Assembly (NCBI GenBank): GCA_030447445.1
Contig: JAUJOW010000009.1
Location: forward strand, 1-64,000
Length of the DNA stretch: 64,000 nt
From: Acidimicrobiales bacterium
GTDB lineage: Bacteria; Actinomycetota; Acidimicrobiia; Acidimicrobiales; Iamiaceae
Reading direction: 5' to 3'
Below, in pieces: positions 1 to 8,669 of the stretch. Within the stretch, counting starts at the first letter, position 1. Every line of letters begins with the position of its first letter. The position numbers and the translations under genes were made by a program. The notes beneath the pieces were generated by a model. That model made no database searches and was not told the DNA's origin. It saw nothing but the letters and a program-made list of their open reading frames with translations.

Positions 1-1
1 C

Positions 2-35
2 GTGACGGGAGTGCAGACGTGGGCCCTTCCGATCG
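2..35. other. Residual Illumina adapter at contig end
   Basis: About 30 of 34 bases match the TruSeq read-2 adapter as I remember it (it begins GTGACTGGAGTTCAGACGTG and ends CTTCCGATCT); the mismatches are T-to-G or T-to-C changes. This is library sequence, not genome, and it shows that the first bases of the window are a contig end. Reading frames crossing it are meaningless. Confidence 0.85.
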
Positions 36-164
36 GCGGTCGCGGGCCCCCACCCCGGCGCCCCGCCGGTGGGCCTCGTTGGCGTGGCGGCCGGCGCCGG
101 CCCCCATGTCGAGGAGGAGGGGACCGGCCCGGACACCGAGCCGGTCGTAGTCGACGGTCAGCAC
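36..164 (-). CDS. Class I SAM-dependent methyltransferase, N-terminal fragment
   Basis: Reading leftward from a GTG at 164, the frame begins VLTVDYDRLGVRAG and continues into LLLDMGAGAGRHANEA, a good Rossmann methyltransferase motif I (acidic residue, then the GxGxGRH loop). After roughly residue 36 the sequence degenerates toward the adapter at the contig end, so the rest of the gene is missing. The GTG lies 6 bp beyond the stop of the upstream glycosyltransferase, so the two are probably one transcription unit. The substrate cannot be told from this fragment. Confidence 0.55.
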
Positions 165-170
165 GGTCGC

Positions 171-1442
171 TCAGCCCGTCCCGTGGCCGTGGTGCTCGGC
201 CAGGAGCGCCCGGTACTGGTCCACCGTGCGGGCGGCCGTGCTCCGCCAGCTCCACAGATCGATGACCCGGCGGCGCCCGGCCTCCCCGATCCGGTCACAG
301 AGGGCGGGATCCTCGAGGGCGGTGCGGATGCGGGCGGCGAGGGCGTCGGCGTCGCCGGGCGGGACCAGCAGGGCGGTGTCGCCGTCGCTGCCGACGACCT
401 CGGGGAGGGCCCCGCCGGTGGTGGCCACCACGGGAACGCCGCAGGCCATCGCTTCGATGGCCGGCAGCGAGAAGCCCTCGTAGAGCGAGGGGACAACGGC
501 CAGGGTGGCCTCGGAGTACAGCTCGACGATGCGCTGGTCGGCCACCCCGCTGACGAAGGTGATGTGGTCGGTGAGGCCGAGCCGCTCGATGGTCTCGGCC
601 GAGCGACCCCCCTCCTTCTTGCGGCCGATGACGGTGAGGTACACGTCGCTGCGCTCCGTGCGGAGCTTGGCCACGGCCTCGAGCAGGAAGGTCAGCCCCT
701 TCATGGCCACGTCGGCGCTGGCCGTGGTGATCAGGTGCCCCGGGCGCCGCTCGACGGTGGGGACCGGGGCGAACCGCTCGGGGTCGACGCCGACGGGCAC
801 CACGTGCATCCGCTCGAGCGGCACCTTGTGGTCGCGGTGGATGTCCTCCATGGAGCTCGACGAGACGGTGATGACCCTCGGCACCCGTCGGGCCACCGCC
901 GTCTGCATGCGGGTGAACCCGTACCAGCGGGACAGGGTGACCTTGCGGTAGAGGCTGCGGGCGTGGGCGACCTCGAGCCGGCGGTCCACGGTGATCGGGT
1001 GGTGGATGGTGGCCACGAGGGGGAAGCCGAGGCGGGCCAGGCCCAGCAGTCCCCAGCCCAGGCTCTGGTTGTCGTGGACGAGGTCGAAGTCCTCACGGCG
1101 GCGGCGCAGCGCCGCCAACGCCCGCACCGAGAAGGCCAGCGGTTCGGGGAAGGAACCCGACGAGAAGGCCGTCACCTCCACGAGGTCGGCCAGGCTCTTC
1201 AGCTCCCACAGGCCGGGCATCCGCATGGGGAAGTGGTCGTTGTAGATGTCGAGGCTGTGCAAGCGGTGCAGGGGCACCCGCTCGTCGAGCTCGGGGTAGG
1301 GCTGGCCGGAGAACACCTCGACGTGGTGGCCGAGGTCGACCAGGGCCTTCGACAGGTGGCGGACGTAGATCCCCTGGCCACCGACGTGGGGCTTGCCCCG
1401 GTAGGTGAGGAGCGCGATGCGCAACGGGCGGTCGGCGGGCAT
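171..1442 (-). CDS. GT-B glycosyltransferase (family 4-like)
   Basis: A 423-residue GT-B glycosyltransferase that probably transfers a sugar from a nucleotide donor onto a lipid or polysaccharide acceptor at the cytoplasmic face. The N-terminal domain opens with IALLTYRGKPHVGGQGIYV, the glycine-rich loop typical of GT4 enzymes. The C-terminal donor domain carries the hallmark EGFSLPAIEAMACGVPVV near residues 320-337, including the conserved E-x7-E. I start at the ATG at 1442 because it lies directly before the first beta strand; 25 further upstream codons are open but overlap the preceding gene. A methyltransferase fragment follows 6 bp downstream. Acceptor and product are unknown. Confidence 0.85.
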   Translation of the reverse strand: MPADRPLRIALLTYRGKPHVGGQGIYVRHLSKALVDLGHHVEVFSGQPYPELDERVPLHRLHSLDIYNDHFPMRMPGLWELKSLADLVEVTAFSSGSFPEPLAFSVRALAALRRRREDFDLVHDNQSLGWGLLGLARLGFPLVATIHHPITVDRRLEVAHARSLYRKVTLSRWYGFTRMQTAVARRVPRVITVSSSSMEDIHRDHKVPLERMHVVPVGVDPERFAPVPTVERRPGHLITTASADVAMKGLTFLLEAVAKLRTERSDVYLTVIGRKKEGGRSAETIERLGLTDHITFVSGVADQRIVELYSEATLAVVPSLYEGFSLPAIEAMACGVPVVATTGGALPEVVGSDGDTALLVPPGDADALAARIRTALEDPALCDRIGEAGRRRVIDLWSWRSTAARTVDQYRALLAEHHGHGTG

Positions 1443-1465
1443 GGGGGCCAAAGCGTCGCCGGGAC

Positions 1466-1499
1466 TGACCCGCTGGTCAAGCCTGACGGACCGGTCAGG
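1466..1499. promoter_or_regulatory. Two adjacent inverted repeats (putative operator)
   Basis: TGACC-N4-GGTCA (1466-1479) is followed closely by CCTGAC-N6-GTCAGG (1482-1499). Both lie just upstream of the glycosyltransferase start at 1442 and overlap the last codons of the MOSC gene. On the minus strand a TTGACC with 17-nt spacing to GACGCT could form a promoter within them. The first palindrome has the same TGACC-N4-GGTCA architecture as the one at 14942-14955. Confidence 0.45.
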
Positions 1500-2289
1500 A
1501 CAGGCCCACGGGGTCACCCACGGCGACCGGGCCGGCGCTGGTCACGGCGGCGTAGACGCCGAGGTTGTTCTCGTGGTGGTCGCGGAGGGCAGCGGCCACG
1601 CCGGTGTCCCGACGGAGGCCGGGCTGGGCCCGGCTGGGCATGGGGCAGCGCACCGTGGGCATCAGCACCGACAGCTCGGCGCCGCCGAGGGTGAGCGTGC
1701 GGCCGACCCAGGCGTCCTCGACGAAGTCGCCGCCATGCTCGTGCGCGGCGGCATCGGCGCCGGTGTCGATGAGGGCGGTGGGGCGAAACCGGCGGACGTC
1801 CCAGTCGCCATCGGGGTGCAGGGCCCGGCCGGCGGCCAGGCTGGCATCGGTGACGAGGTGGGCGGCGGCGAGGTCGAGGAAGGTGCCGTCGGGGCAGGCC
1901 CACTCGAAGAGCTCTTGATCGGGCCGGTCGGCGTCCAAGCTCATCTCGAACGCTCGGGTGGCGCCGTCGTCAGCGGCGACCAGGCGCACGGGCCGGTCCA
2001 GCCAGGCCGACAGGGCGGCGTGCACGCCGGGGTCATCGGCGGCCCACTCGGTGCCGTCGGGGAGCGCGATGGTCACCGTGCCGTCCGCCTCGGTTCGGGC
2101 GGTGGCCTCCAGCAGGGCGCCGACCCGCTTGGCCGTCAGCAGGCGCTCGTCGTCGCCCCGCACGGCGTAGCGCCGGTCGCCGTCGAGGCTCTGCGGGCCG
2201 AGCACCCCGTCGGCGATCCGCTCGCCCTGCATCGACTTCACCGGGAACCGCCACAGCTCGGCCACCGTGCCCAGCACCCGTTCGGTCAC
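1495..2289 (-). CDS. MOSC domain-containing protein (beta-barrel MOSC N-terminal + MOSC)
   Basis: A 264-residue protein of the MOSC superfamily, which handles molybdenum cofactor sulfur or performs Moco-dependent reductions (YcbX/mARC-like). The N-terminus reads ELWRFPVKSMQGE, the typical opening of the MOSC beta-barrel domain, and DGDRRYAV follows. The C-terminal MOSC domain contains RFRPTALIDT and the Moco-associated PTVRCPMPSR with its conserved cysteine near residue 223. I choose the GTG at 2289 because TAGCGT lies 7 nt upstream, the spacing of a leaderless promoter; six upstream codons from a TTG are also open. It stands alone and its redox partner is not apparent here. Confidence 0.8.
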   Translation of the reverse strand: MTERVLGTVAELWRFPVKSMQGERIADGVLGPQSLDGDRRYAVRGDDERLLTAKRVGALLEATARTEADGTVTIALPDGTEWAADDPGVHAALSAWLDRPVRLVAADDGATRAFEMSLDADRPDQELFEWACPDGTFLDLAAAHLVTDASLAAGRALHPDGDWDVRRFRPTALIDTGADAAAHEHGGDFVEDAWVGRTLTLGGAELSVLMPTVRCPMPSRAQPGLRRDTGVAAALRDHHENNLGVYAAVTSAGPVAVGDPVGLS

Positions 2290-2296
2290 GGCCGCG

Positions 2297-2302
2297 ACGC
2301 TA
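2297..2302 (-). promoter_or_regulatory. -10 element TAGCGT, leaderless promoter of the MOSC gene
   Basis: TAGCGT on the minus strand ends 7 nt before the GTG at 2289. Transcription starting ~7 nt downstream would begin at the start codon itself. Confidence 0.45.
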
Positions 2303-2313
2303 GCCAACCACCG

Positions 2314-3612
2314 TCACAGGAGGAGCTGGCTGACGGTGTGGATGACCAGACCGGCCAGACCGCCGACGATGGTGCCGTTGATGCGGATGAACTGCAGGTC
2401 CCGACCCACCTGCAGCTCGATGCGGCGGGTGGACTCGTCGGGGTCCCAGCGCTCCACGGTGGTGGCGATGAGGTCGCCGATCTCACCCCGGGACTGCTCG
2501 ACCATCTCGACGGCCGCCGAGGTGATCCAGTCGTCGACCTTGCGCTGGAGCGAGGGGTCGTCCCGCAGCCGCTCACCGAAGCCGACCACACCGGCCTCGA
2601 TGCGACGGCGCAGCTCCGAGCTGGGGTCGGCGGTGCGGTCGAGCAACGCCTGCTTCAGGTCGGCCCACACCCCTCCCGACCAGGCCCGCACGGAGGGGTG
2701 GCCGAGCAGCTCCTCCTTCAGCTCCTCGGCCCGGACCCGCATGGCCGGCGACGTCTTCAGGTCGGCGGCGAGGGTCTGGACCCGTTCGTCGAAGTGGGCC
2801 CGCAGCTCGTGGTGGGGGTCGGCAGCGACGTCGGCCAGCAGGCGCTGCACCCCTTCGAAGAGCTTGGCGAAGACCCGGTCGTCGAGGGTCTCGGGCACCC
2901 ACCACGGCGACTCCATGCCGAGCCGCCGCCGGAGGGCATCGCGGTTGGCTTCGAGCGTCTCGCCCACCTTGCGGAGGGCGACACCGAACAGCTCCTGGTG
3001 ACGCCCGTCGGCGATGGCGATGTCGAGGCCCCGGCTGAGGAGCGGGGCCGCCGGCGTGGCCCGCACCTTGCGGGCGATGGCCGTCTCGATGGCGTCCTGC
3101 ACCTCGTCGTCCCGCAGGGCCTCGACCGCCGTGCGGACCACGGTGGCCAGCTGCTCGCCGACCCGAGCGGCGTTGGCCGGCCGAGCCAGCCACCCACCGA
3201 GACGCACGGCGATGGGCGTCCCCGACAGCTTCTCGGCCACCACCTCGCGGGTGAGGAAGTTCTGCTGGACGAAGGTGCCGAGACCCCGCCCGATGTCGTC
3301 CTTGCGGTTGGGGATGATGGCGGTGTGGGGGATCCGTAGGCCGAGCGGGTACCGGAACAGGGCGGTGACGGCGAACCAGTCGGCGAGCGCCCCCACCATC
3401 GCCGCCTCGGCGGTGGCTCGGACGTAGCCCAGCCACCCGTGGTCGGCCTCGAGCACCCTGGCGACCACGAACACCACCGTGGCGGCCACGAGGAAGCCGG
3501 TGGCCGTCCGCTTCATCCGGGCCAGGTCCCGACCTCGCTGCGCCTCGTCACCGGCGGCGACGGCGGTACCGGTGAGGGCGGATTCGGTCACCTCGGGGGC
3601 CTCGCCTCTCAT
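2314..3612 (-). CDS. DUF445 family membrane protein
   Basis: A 432-residue DUF445 protein. The family is membrane-anchored with a long, helical soluble part and has no established biochemical role. Family hallmarks are the N-terminal hydrophobic segment near residues 38-55 ([16 protein letters not shown]), then [19 protein letters not shown] and [18 protein letters not shown], typical of DUF445. The C-terminus is again hydrophobic ([19 protein letters not shown]). The ATG at 3612 overlaps the stop of the aldose epimerase gene as ATGA, implying translational coupling. The role is unknown; the linkage with a sugar epimerase may simply be operon convenience. Confidence 0.85.
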   Translation of the reverse strand: MRGEAPEVTESALTGTAVAAGDEAQRGRDLARMKRTATGFLVAATVVFVVARVLEADHGWLGYVRATAEAAMVGALADWFAVTALFRYPLGLRIPHTAIIPNRKDDIGRGLGTFVQQNFLTREVVAEKLSGTPIAVRLGGWLARPANAARVGEQLATVVRTAVEALRDDEVQDAIETAIARKVRATPAAPLLSRGLDIAIADGRHQELFGVALRKVGETLEANRDALRRRLGMESPWWVPETLDDRVFAKLFEGVQRLLADVAADPHHELRAHFDERVQTLAADLKTSPAMRVRAEELKEELLGHPSVRAWSGGVWADLKQALLDRTADPSSELRRRIEAGVVGFGERLRDDPSLQRKVDDWITSAAVEMVEQSRGEIGDLIATTVERWDPDESTRRIELQVGRDLQFIRINGTIVGGLAGLVIHTVSQLLL

Positions 3613-4409
3613 GGGTTCGACCACCTGAGGTCCAGCTCGGCGACCAGGGCCTGGCCCGGCGGAACGATGTCGGGCTCCCGGTTGAGGCTGTCGGGTGGGG
3701 CGGTCTGCGGTTCCACGCACAGCCCGACGGCGGGCTCGTCGTAGACGACCCACTGCCGGCACGAGGAGGCCAACGTGATGGTGCGGGCGCCGGGCCAGGT
3801 GATGGATGGCGGACGGGTGAGGTCGGTGAAGCAGTCGTCCCAGGGCCCGGGCGGCGGCCGCACCAGCGCACCGGTGGGGAGGCCGTCGGGGCCTCGCTGC
3901 CACATGGCGCCGGCGGCCAGGTCGAGCTCGGCCGGCCCCCCCGTGGCGAGGTGGCGGCGGAACCACGGGTGCCACCCACAGGCCGCCGGCATGGGCCGGT
4001 CCGCGGCGTGGACCTCGAGGGTGAGCCGGAGCTGGTCGGGCCCGAGGACGATGCGGTGGACGACGTGGCCGCCGAAGGGCCAGGGATCCTCCAGGGCCAC
4101 CTTGAGACGGGCCGAGGTGCCGTCGTGGCCGTCGTCGTCCCAGGCCGTCGACCACACCGTGCCGTGGACGGCGTGGGGAGGCAGGGTGAGGGGGAAGCGG
4201 TGCTCGGCGCTGGCGAAGGACAGCCGGCCCCAGCCGAGCCGCCCGGCCCAGGGGGCCATCGGATAGCACCCCCAGTGCAGGGGCCCGGGGGCCGGCGCGT
4301 CGGCCGGTGCCACGAGCAGGTCGATGCCGTCGAGGGCGATGGCCGCCACCCGTCCGCCGGCGTCCGGTTCGACCTCGACCCGGGCCGGTCCGCTCTCCAG
4401 GGTGATCAC
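3609..4409 (-). CDS. Aldose 1-epimerase / hexose mutarotase family protein
   Basis: A 266-residue galactose-mutarotase-like protein predicted to interconvert alpha and beta anomers of an aldose or sugar phosphate. Matching signatures are YPMAPWAGR (substrate loop), PHAVHGTVW and ACGWHPWF carrying the two conserved histidines, and CVEPQT with the probable catalytic glutamate. The GTG at 4409 is chosen because GACACT ends 6 nt before it (leaderless); an ATG at 4445 would add 12 non-conserved residues. The stop overlaps the DUF445 start. It is divergent from dtd across only 48 bp. Specificity (galactose, glucose-6-phosphate or other) is unresolved. Confidence 0.8.
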   Translation of the reverse strand: MITLESGPARVEVEPDAGGRVAAIALDGIDLLVAPADAPAPGPLHWGCYPMAPWAGRLGWGRLSFASAEHRFPLTLPPHAVHGTVWSTAWDDDGHDGTSARLKVALEDPWPFGGHVVHRIVLGPDQLRLTLEVHAADRPMPAACGWHPWFRRHLATGGPAELDLAAGAMWQRGPDGLPTGALVRPPPGPWDDCFTDLTRPPSITWPGARTITLASSCRQWVVYDEPAVGLCVEPQTAPPDSLNREPDIVPPGQALVAELDLRWSNP

Positions 4410-4415
4410 GGGCTC

Positions 4416-4450
4416 AGTGTCGCCGCTGCGGCCGGCGCGCCGCATACCTT
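4416..4450. promoter_or_regulatory. Divergent leaderless promoters, aldose epimerase / dtd
   Basis: Minus strand: GACACT (4416-4421) lies 6 nt before the GTG at 4409. Plus strand: TACCTT (4445-4450) lies 7 nt before the GTG at 4458. Both genes appear to be transcribed from the start codon, and the two -10 boxes sit in a 48-bp intergenic space. Confidence 0.45.
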
Positions 4451-4457
4451 CGGGGCC

Positions 4458-4895
4458 GTGCGGGCCCTCGTCCAGCGGGTGGAGCGGGCGGCGGTGTCCG
4501 TCGGCGGCGAAGAGGTCGGTGCCATCGGTGCCGGGCTCTGCGTCTTCGTCGGCGTGACCCACACCGACACCGCCGCCGTGGCCGAGCGGTTGGCGGCCAA
4601 GCTCTGGCACCTGCGGGTGATGGGTGACGACGCCGGCGTCATGAACCGTTCCCTCGCCGACACGACGGGGGCGGTCCTCGTCGTCAGCCAGTTCACCCTC
4701 TACGGCGACACCTCGCGAGGCCGGCGCCCGTCATGGGTCGGGGCCGCCTCCCCGGCGGTGGCTGAGCCGCTCGTCGACGCCGTCGTGGACGCCCTCCGCG
4801 ACCTCGGCGCCACCGTGGCCACCGGCCGCTTCGGCACCGACATGGCCGTCGAGCTGGTGAACGACGGACCGGTCACCCTCCTCGTCGATCTGTGA
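4458..4895 (+). CDS. dtd: D-aminoacyl-tRNA deacylase
   Basis: A 145-residue DTD that hydrolyses D-amino acids (and misacylated glycine) from tRNA, a proofreading enzyme in the cytoplasm. It starts [13 protein letters not shown], carries the active-site motif SQFTLYGD near residues 77-84, and ends with [10 protein letters not shown], the variant of NxGPVT that forms the cross-subunit active site. Length matches the family. The GTG is supported by TACCTT 7 nt upstream. The last 165 bp overlap, antisense, the 3' end of the convergent lnt frame. Confidence 0.92.
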   Translation: MRALVQRVERAAVSVGGEEVGAIGAGLCVFVGVTHTDTAAVAERLAAKLWHLRVMGDDAGVMNRSLADTTGAVLVVSQFTLYGDTSRGRRPSWVGAASPAVAEPLVDAVVDALRDLGATVATGRFGTDMAVELVNDGPVTLLVDL

Positions 4896-6323
4896 GCGGT
4901 GGCTGCGCAGCGTGGCCAGCCAGGCGACGGCCACGAGGGCGGCGCCGAGGGCGATGAAGGGGCGGTCGCCGAGGCGGGTGTACGGCGTGAGGCCGGTGCG
5001 GAGGGCGAGGTCGTCCACGAGCACGGCCTGCTCGCTCACGCCGGTGCGGTCGAGCACCCGTCCGTCGGGGGTGATGAAGGCGGTGAAGCCGGTGGGTGCG
5101 ATCTGGGCCGCCCACCGCCCCGTCTCGATGGCCCGCAACTGCGACGACGCCACCTGTTGGGTCTGCACGATGGTCCCGGTGAACGAGGCGCCGTTGGTCG
5201 GGTTGAGCAAGGCGCCGGCGCCGTGGAGCACCGCTTCGCGGGCCCGGTGGCCGAAGAACACCTCCCAGGAGATGGCCACGCCGAGCGTGCCCTGCGGCGT
5301 CACCACGACGGGCGGGCCCCTCCCCACGATGGCATCGCGTTGGGGCAGGGCGTCACCGGCGACCGGCTCGAGCAGGCCACGGAAGGGCACCCACTCCCCG
5401 AAGGGGACCCGCTGGACCTTCTCGTACCGGTCGACGACGGTGCCGCTCCGGTCCCACACCACCGACGCGTTGTGGAAGGACTCGTCGTCCTCGGTCTCGA
5501 CCACGCCGGCCACGAGGGTGGTGCGCAGGCGCCGGGCCAGCTCGGCGAGGTCGTCACCCTCGGCGGCGTCGACCACGTAGCCGTCGGTGTCGACCACGTC
5601 CTCGGGCCAGAGGGTGAGGTCGACGCCGGCGGGGACGGCGGCGCTGGCCTCGAGGTGGCGCTCGAACACCACCCGGTCATCGACGTCCTCGTCTCGTGTG
5701 CCCTGGGCCCCGCCGCCCTGCACGAGCGCCGCCGACAGGGTGGTGCCGGTGTCGCGCCCGTGGGGGGCGGCTGCCGCTGCCCCGAGGAGGAGGGCCACGG
5801 CGGCGGTGCCGAGGAAGGCCGGCTTCCATGCCCGTTCGACCGCCGCGTTCACCGCCACCCCGATGGCGACGACAGCAGCCCCCACCACGAGGACCCCACC
5901 GAGACCGGCCACCGGGGCCAGCGGACCCTGGACCTGGCCGAGGGCCAGGGTCGACAGCGGCACCCCGCCGAAGGGCCAGGACACCCGCCACGCCTCCGAC
6001 AGCAGCCACGCACCCGGGAGGGCCAGCCGACGCCACCGGCCCGGCGGGCACACGGCGGCGGCGCCGCCGATCATGGCGCCGTAGACGGCGACGGCCACCA
6101 GGTAGCCGGGGACGGTCACGTCCTTCATCCACGAGAGCGACGGTCCCAACAGGGCCAACCCGACCAGCACCCCGCGGCAGAACCGTGCGCCCACCGGCTG
6201 ATCGGCGATCAGGCGGTCGAACAGCGCGATGCCGGCCACGGCCAGGGGCCAGAACCCCCACGGGGGCAGCGACAGGGCCAGCAGGACGCCGGCGGCCAGC
6301 CCGGTGAGCGCCACCTTGCTCAT
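4731..6323 (-). CDS. lnt: Apolipoprotein N-acyltransferase-like, nucleophile Cys replaced by Ser
   Basis: A 530-codon integral-membrane member of the Lnt family, which N-acylates mature lipoproteins using phospholipid. About six hydrophobic segments occupy residues 1-185, followed by the nitrilase-like domain. Glu241 (LWPEDV) and Lys302 ([11 protein letters not shown]) fit the first two members of the Glu-Lys-Cys triad. At the nucleophile position the protein reads [10 protein letters not shown], with Ser352 where Lnt has Cys in an ICYE-type motif. The start overlaps the hemG stop as ATGA. The final ~55 codons lie antisense to dtd and look non-conserved, so the true end may be near 4895. It could be a functional Ser variant or a divergent amidase-like protein. 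Confidence 0.8.
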   Translation of the reverse strand: MSKVALTGLAAGVLLALSLPPWGFWPLAVAGIALFDRLIADQPVGARFCRGVLVGLALLGPSLSWMKDVTVPGYLVAVAVYGAMIGGAAAVCPPGRWRRLALPGAWLLSEAWRVSWPFGGVPLSTLALGQVQGPLAPVAGLGGVLVVGAAVVAIGVAVNAAVERAWKPAFLGTAAVALLLGAAAAAPHGRDTGTTLSAALVQGGGAQGTRDEDVDDRVVFERHLEASAAVPAGVDLTLWPEDVVDTDGYVVDAAEGDDLAELARRLRTTLVAGVVETEDDESFHNASVVWDRSGTVVDRYEKVQRVPFGEWVPFRGLLEPVAGDALPQRDAIVGRGPPVVVTPQGTLGVAISWEVFFGHRAREAVLHGAGALLNPTNGASFTGTIVQTQQVASSQLRAIETGRWAAQIAPTGFTAFITPDGRVLDRTGVSEQAVLVDDLALRTGLTPYTRLGDRPFIALGAALVAVAWLATLRSHRSQIDEEGDRSVVHQLDGHVGAEAAGGHGGAEVAEGVHDGVDERLSHRRGGGPDP

Positions 6324-7723
6324 CGGCCGGCGGCGGCCGACACCCGGTCGGCGGCCTCCATGCCGCTGCGGATGCAGGCGGGCACGCCCACCCCCCGCAG
6401 GGCGGCGCCAGCCACCACCACCCTGGGGCAGCGGTCGGCGAGGTCGGACTCGACCGCCGCCATCCGGTCGAGGTGGCCGGGGGCGTACTGGGGGAACGAG
6501 TCGGGCCAGCGGGTCACCCGGGTGGCCTCGGGCGGGCCGCGGAGGTCCATGGTCCGGGCAAGGTCCCCGACCACGGCGGCGACCAGGTCGTCGTCGTCGA
6601 GGTCGAGGGCGCGGTCGTCACCGTGGCGTCCGGCTGACGCTCGCAGCAGCACCGTGCCGTCTCCGTGTTGCGGGGCGAGGTGGGCCCACTTGCTGCTGGT
6701 CCACGAGCAGGCCGTGACGGTGGCGGCCTCGCCCCGGGGGACGAGGAAGCCACTGCCGTCGAGGGGCCGACCGAGGTGGACCGGGTCCACGGCAAGGGTC
6801 ACCACGGCGACCGACGCGTGCTCGACGGCGGCGAGGTGCTCGGCGGCGGTGGGTGCGAGCGACGCCAGCAGCGGCGCCATCCCCCAGGCCGGCAGCGCGA
6901 GGACGGCCCCGTCGCCTTCGAGGGTCGTGCCGTCGTCGAGGTCGACGGCGACGCCCTCGTCGCTCCTCGGCTCGAGGGCGACGGCCCGGCGACCGGTGGC
7001 CCACGTCACCTCGGGCATGGCCGCCACCAGGGCGTCCACCAGCCGGCCCATGCCGGCGAGCGGGCTGGCGAAGACGGGCGCGCCGGCGCCGGCCCGCCGC
7101 TGCTGTGCCCGGCAGGCCTCGATGAGGCTGGTGTGGGCCGGGTCGTGGGCGGCGGCGTGGAGCGGGGGGACGACGGCGGCCAGGCTGAGCCGGTGCGTGT
7201 CACCGGCGTTGATGCCGCCGACCAGGGGGTCGACGAGCGCCGCGACCACCTCGGGGCCGAGGCGGCACCCGACCACGGCGGCGATGGTCTCGTCGGTGGC
7301 GTCGTCCTGGTGGTGCGGTCCAGTGGCGGCGGCGTCGAGGTCGCGGCGGGCTCGGTCGAGCCCGGCCGGCGACACCAGGCCGCTGGCGGCGAGCGCGTCG
7401 AGGTCGGTCGGGACCCCCATGAGCTGGGGAGGCAGCGCCCGCAGGGCCCCGTGGCGCCAGATGTAGGCGCGGCCCACAGCCGGATGGGTGAGCTCGCCGT
7501 CGATCCCGAGCGCCCGACACAGATCGGCCGCCCATGGCACCCGCAGCAGGAAGGCGTCGGCGCCTTCGTCGACGGGTCGACCGGCGAACGGCGACGTCCG
7601 CAGCTTGCCCCCTACCCGGTCGTCGGCCTCGACGACGGTGACGGCGGTGGCGGCGCCGGTGAGGCGGTAGGCGGCGGCCAGCCCGGCGATGCCGCCACCC
7701 ACCACGACGACATGGCCGGTCAT
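6320..7723 (-). CDS. hemG: FAD-dependent proto/coproporphyrinogen oxidase
   Basis: A 467-residue flavoprotein of the HemY/HemG family. In actinobacteria this enzyme usually oxidises coproporphyrinogen III to coproporphyrin III in the coproporphyrin-dependent haem route. The N-terminal dinucleotide motif is VVVGGGIAGLAAAYRL, with EADDRVGGKLRT binding FAD, and PVDEGADAFL follows. The C-terminal VVVAGAALRGVGVPACIRSG is the second FAD-contacting segment. It lies in hemE-hemH-hemG with ferrochelatase 7 bp upstream; a five-codon micro-frame (ATGACCGGCCGATGA) tiles that gap. Its stop overlaps the start of lnt. The alternative symbols hemY and cgoX are used for the same family. Confidence 0.9.
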   Translation of the reverse strand: MTGHVVVVGGGIAGLAAAYRLTGAATAVTVVEADDRVGGKLRTSPFAGRPVDEGADAFLLRVPWAADLCRALGIDGELTHPAVGRAYIWRHGALRALPPQLMGVPTDLDALAASGLVSPAGLDRARRDLDAAATGPHHQDDATDETIAAVVGCRLGPEVVAALVDPLVGGINAGDTHRLSLAAVVPPLHAAAHDPAHTSLIEACRAQQRRAGAGAPVFASPLAGMGRLVDALVAAMPEVTWATGRRAVALEPRSDEGVAVDLDDGTTLEGDGAVLALPAWGMAPLLASLAPTAAEHLAAVEHASVAVVTLAVDPVHLGRPLDGSGFLVPRGEAATVTACSWTSSKWAHLAPQHGDGTVLLRASAGRHGDDRALDLDDDDLVAAVVGDLARTMDLRGPPEATRVTRWPDSFPQYAPGHLDRMAAVESDLADRCPRVVVAGAALRGVGVPACIRSGMEAADRVSAAAGR

Positions 7724-7734
7724 CGGCCGGTCAT
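7720..7734 (-). other. Micro-ORF MTGR bridging hemH and hemG
   Basis: ATG ACC GGC CGA TGA begins by overlapping the hemH stop as ATGA, and its own stop overlaps the hemG start as ATGA. The sequence GATGACCGGCC occurs twice in tandem with an 11-bp period, so the micro-frame looks like a tandem duplication of the hemG start site. Confidence 0.4.
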
Positions 7735-8669
7735 CGGTGCGTGGCGGTGACGGCGCCCACCACCCGGTCGGCCAGGGCGGCGAGCACGGGAGGGTGGTCG
7801 TCGATCGACCGGGTGCGGGTGAAGGCCAGCCCGGCCCGCTCGGCCACCTCCTTGGCCTCCACGTCGAGGTCGAACAGCACCTCGAGGTGGTCGGCCACGA
7901 AGCCCTGCGGGCACACGCACACCCCCTCGGCGCGGCCGGTGGCGGCCAGGTCCTCGATGACCGAGAGGATGTCGGGGCCTCGCCAGGATTCGGGGGTCCG
8001 ACCGGCGCTCTGCCACGCCATCGACCATCCCGCCCAGGGCTGGAGCCCGACCCGTTCGGCGACAGCGGCGGCCGACTCGCGCAGCTGGTCGGGGTAGGGG
8101 TCGCCGGCCAGCACCCGCTCAGGGAGGCTGTGGGCGGTGAAGAGCACCTTGTGCCGCTCGGGCAGGCCGGCGCGGGCCTCGGCGACAGCCTTGGCCAGGA
8201 AGTCGAGGAAAGCAGGTTCGCGGTGCCAGCTCTCGATGGCGATCGCCGTCATGTCGAGGGCGGCGGCGGCATCGGCCAGCCGGCGCTGGTACTCGCCCAC
8301 GCTGGCCGCCGAGTAGTGGGGGGCCAGCACGAGGCCGACCACCGAGGCGACGCCGGAGTCGGCCAGGGTGGCGACGGCGTCCTCGATGAAGGGAGCGGCG
8401 TGCTTCTGGCCCAGCACCACCCTCCATCGGCCCGGAGCCCGCTCCTCGAGGGCGGCGGCGATCCCCGCTCGCTGGGCTTCGGTGCGCTCGGCCAGGGGCG
8501 AGGTGCCGCCGATGGCGTCGTAGCGGCGCACGAGGTCGGCGAGCTGCTCGGCGGTGGGCCGTCGACCCCGACGGATGTGGGTGTAGTACGCCTCGACGTC
8601 GCCAGGGGTGGCCGGGGTGCCGTAGGCCATCACCACCACGCCGAGCGCGGCGGCCTCAGAAGAGCTCAC
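7731..8669 (-). CDS. hemH: Ferrochelatase (probably coproporphyrin ferrochelatase)
   Basis: A 312-residue ferrochelatase that inserts Fe2+ into (copro)porphyrin. Family marks are [19 protein letters not shown] at the N-terminus, [11 protein letters not shown], the catalytic-histidine segment [10 protein letters not shown] near residue 181, and the C-terminal [21 protein letters not shown] with the conserved acidic cluster. The GTG start at 8669 overlaps the hemE stop as GTGA. With hemE upstream and the FAD-dependent oxidase downstream, the cluster supplies late haem synthesis. An actinobacterial enzyme of this type normally acts on coproporphyrin III before decarboxylation (CpfC), which is inference here. 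Confidence 0.92.
   Translation of the reverse strand: MSSSEAAALGVVVMAYGTPATPGDVEAYYTHIRRGRRPTAEQLADLVRRYDAIGGTSPLAERTEAQRAGIAAALEERAPGRWRVVLGQKHAAPFIEDAVATLADSGVASVVGLVLAPHYSAASVGEYQRRLADAAAALDMTAIAIESWHREPAFLDFLAKAVAEARAGLPERHKVLFTAHSLPERVLAGDPYPDQLRESAAAVAERVGLQPWAGWSMAWQSAGRTPESWRGPDILSVIEDLAATGRAEGVCVCPQGFVADHLEVLFDLDVEAKEVAERAGLAFTRTRSIDDHPPVLAALADRVVGAVTATHR

Noticed and set aside
69-1694. 541-codon frame on the plus strand at the contig start
   Set aside because: It is antisense to the glycosyltransferase and begins in adapter-proximal sequence.
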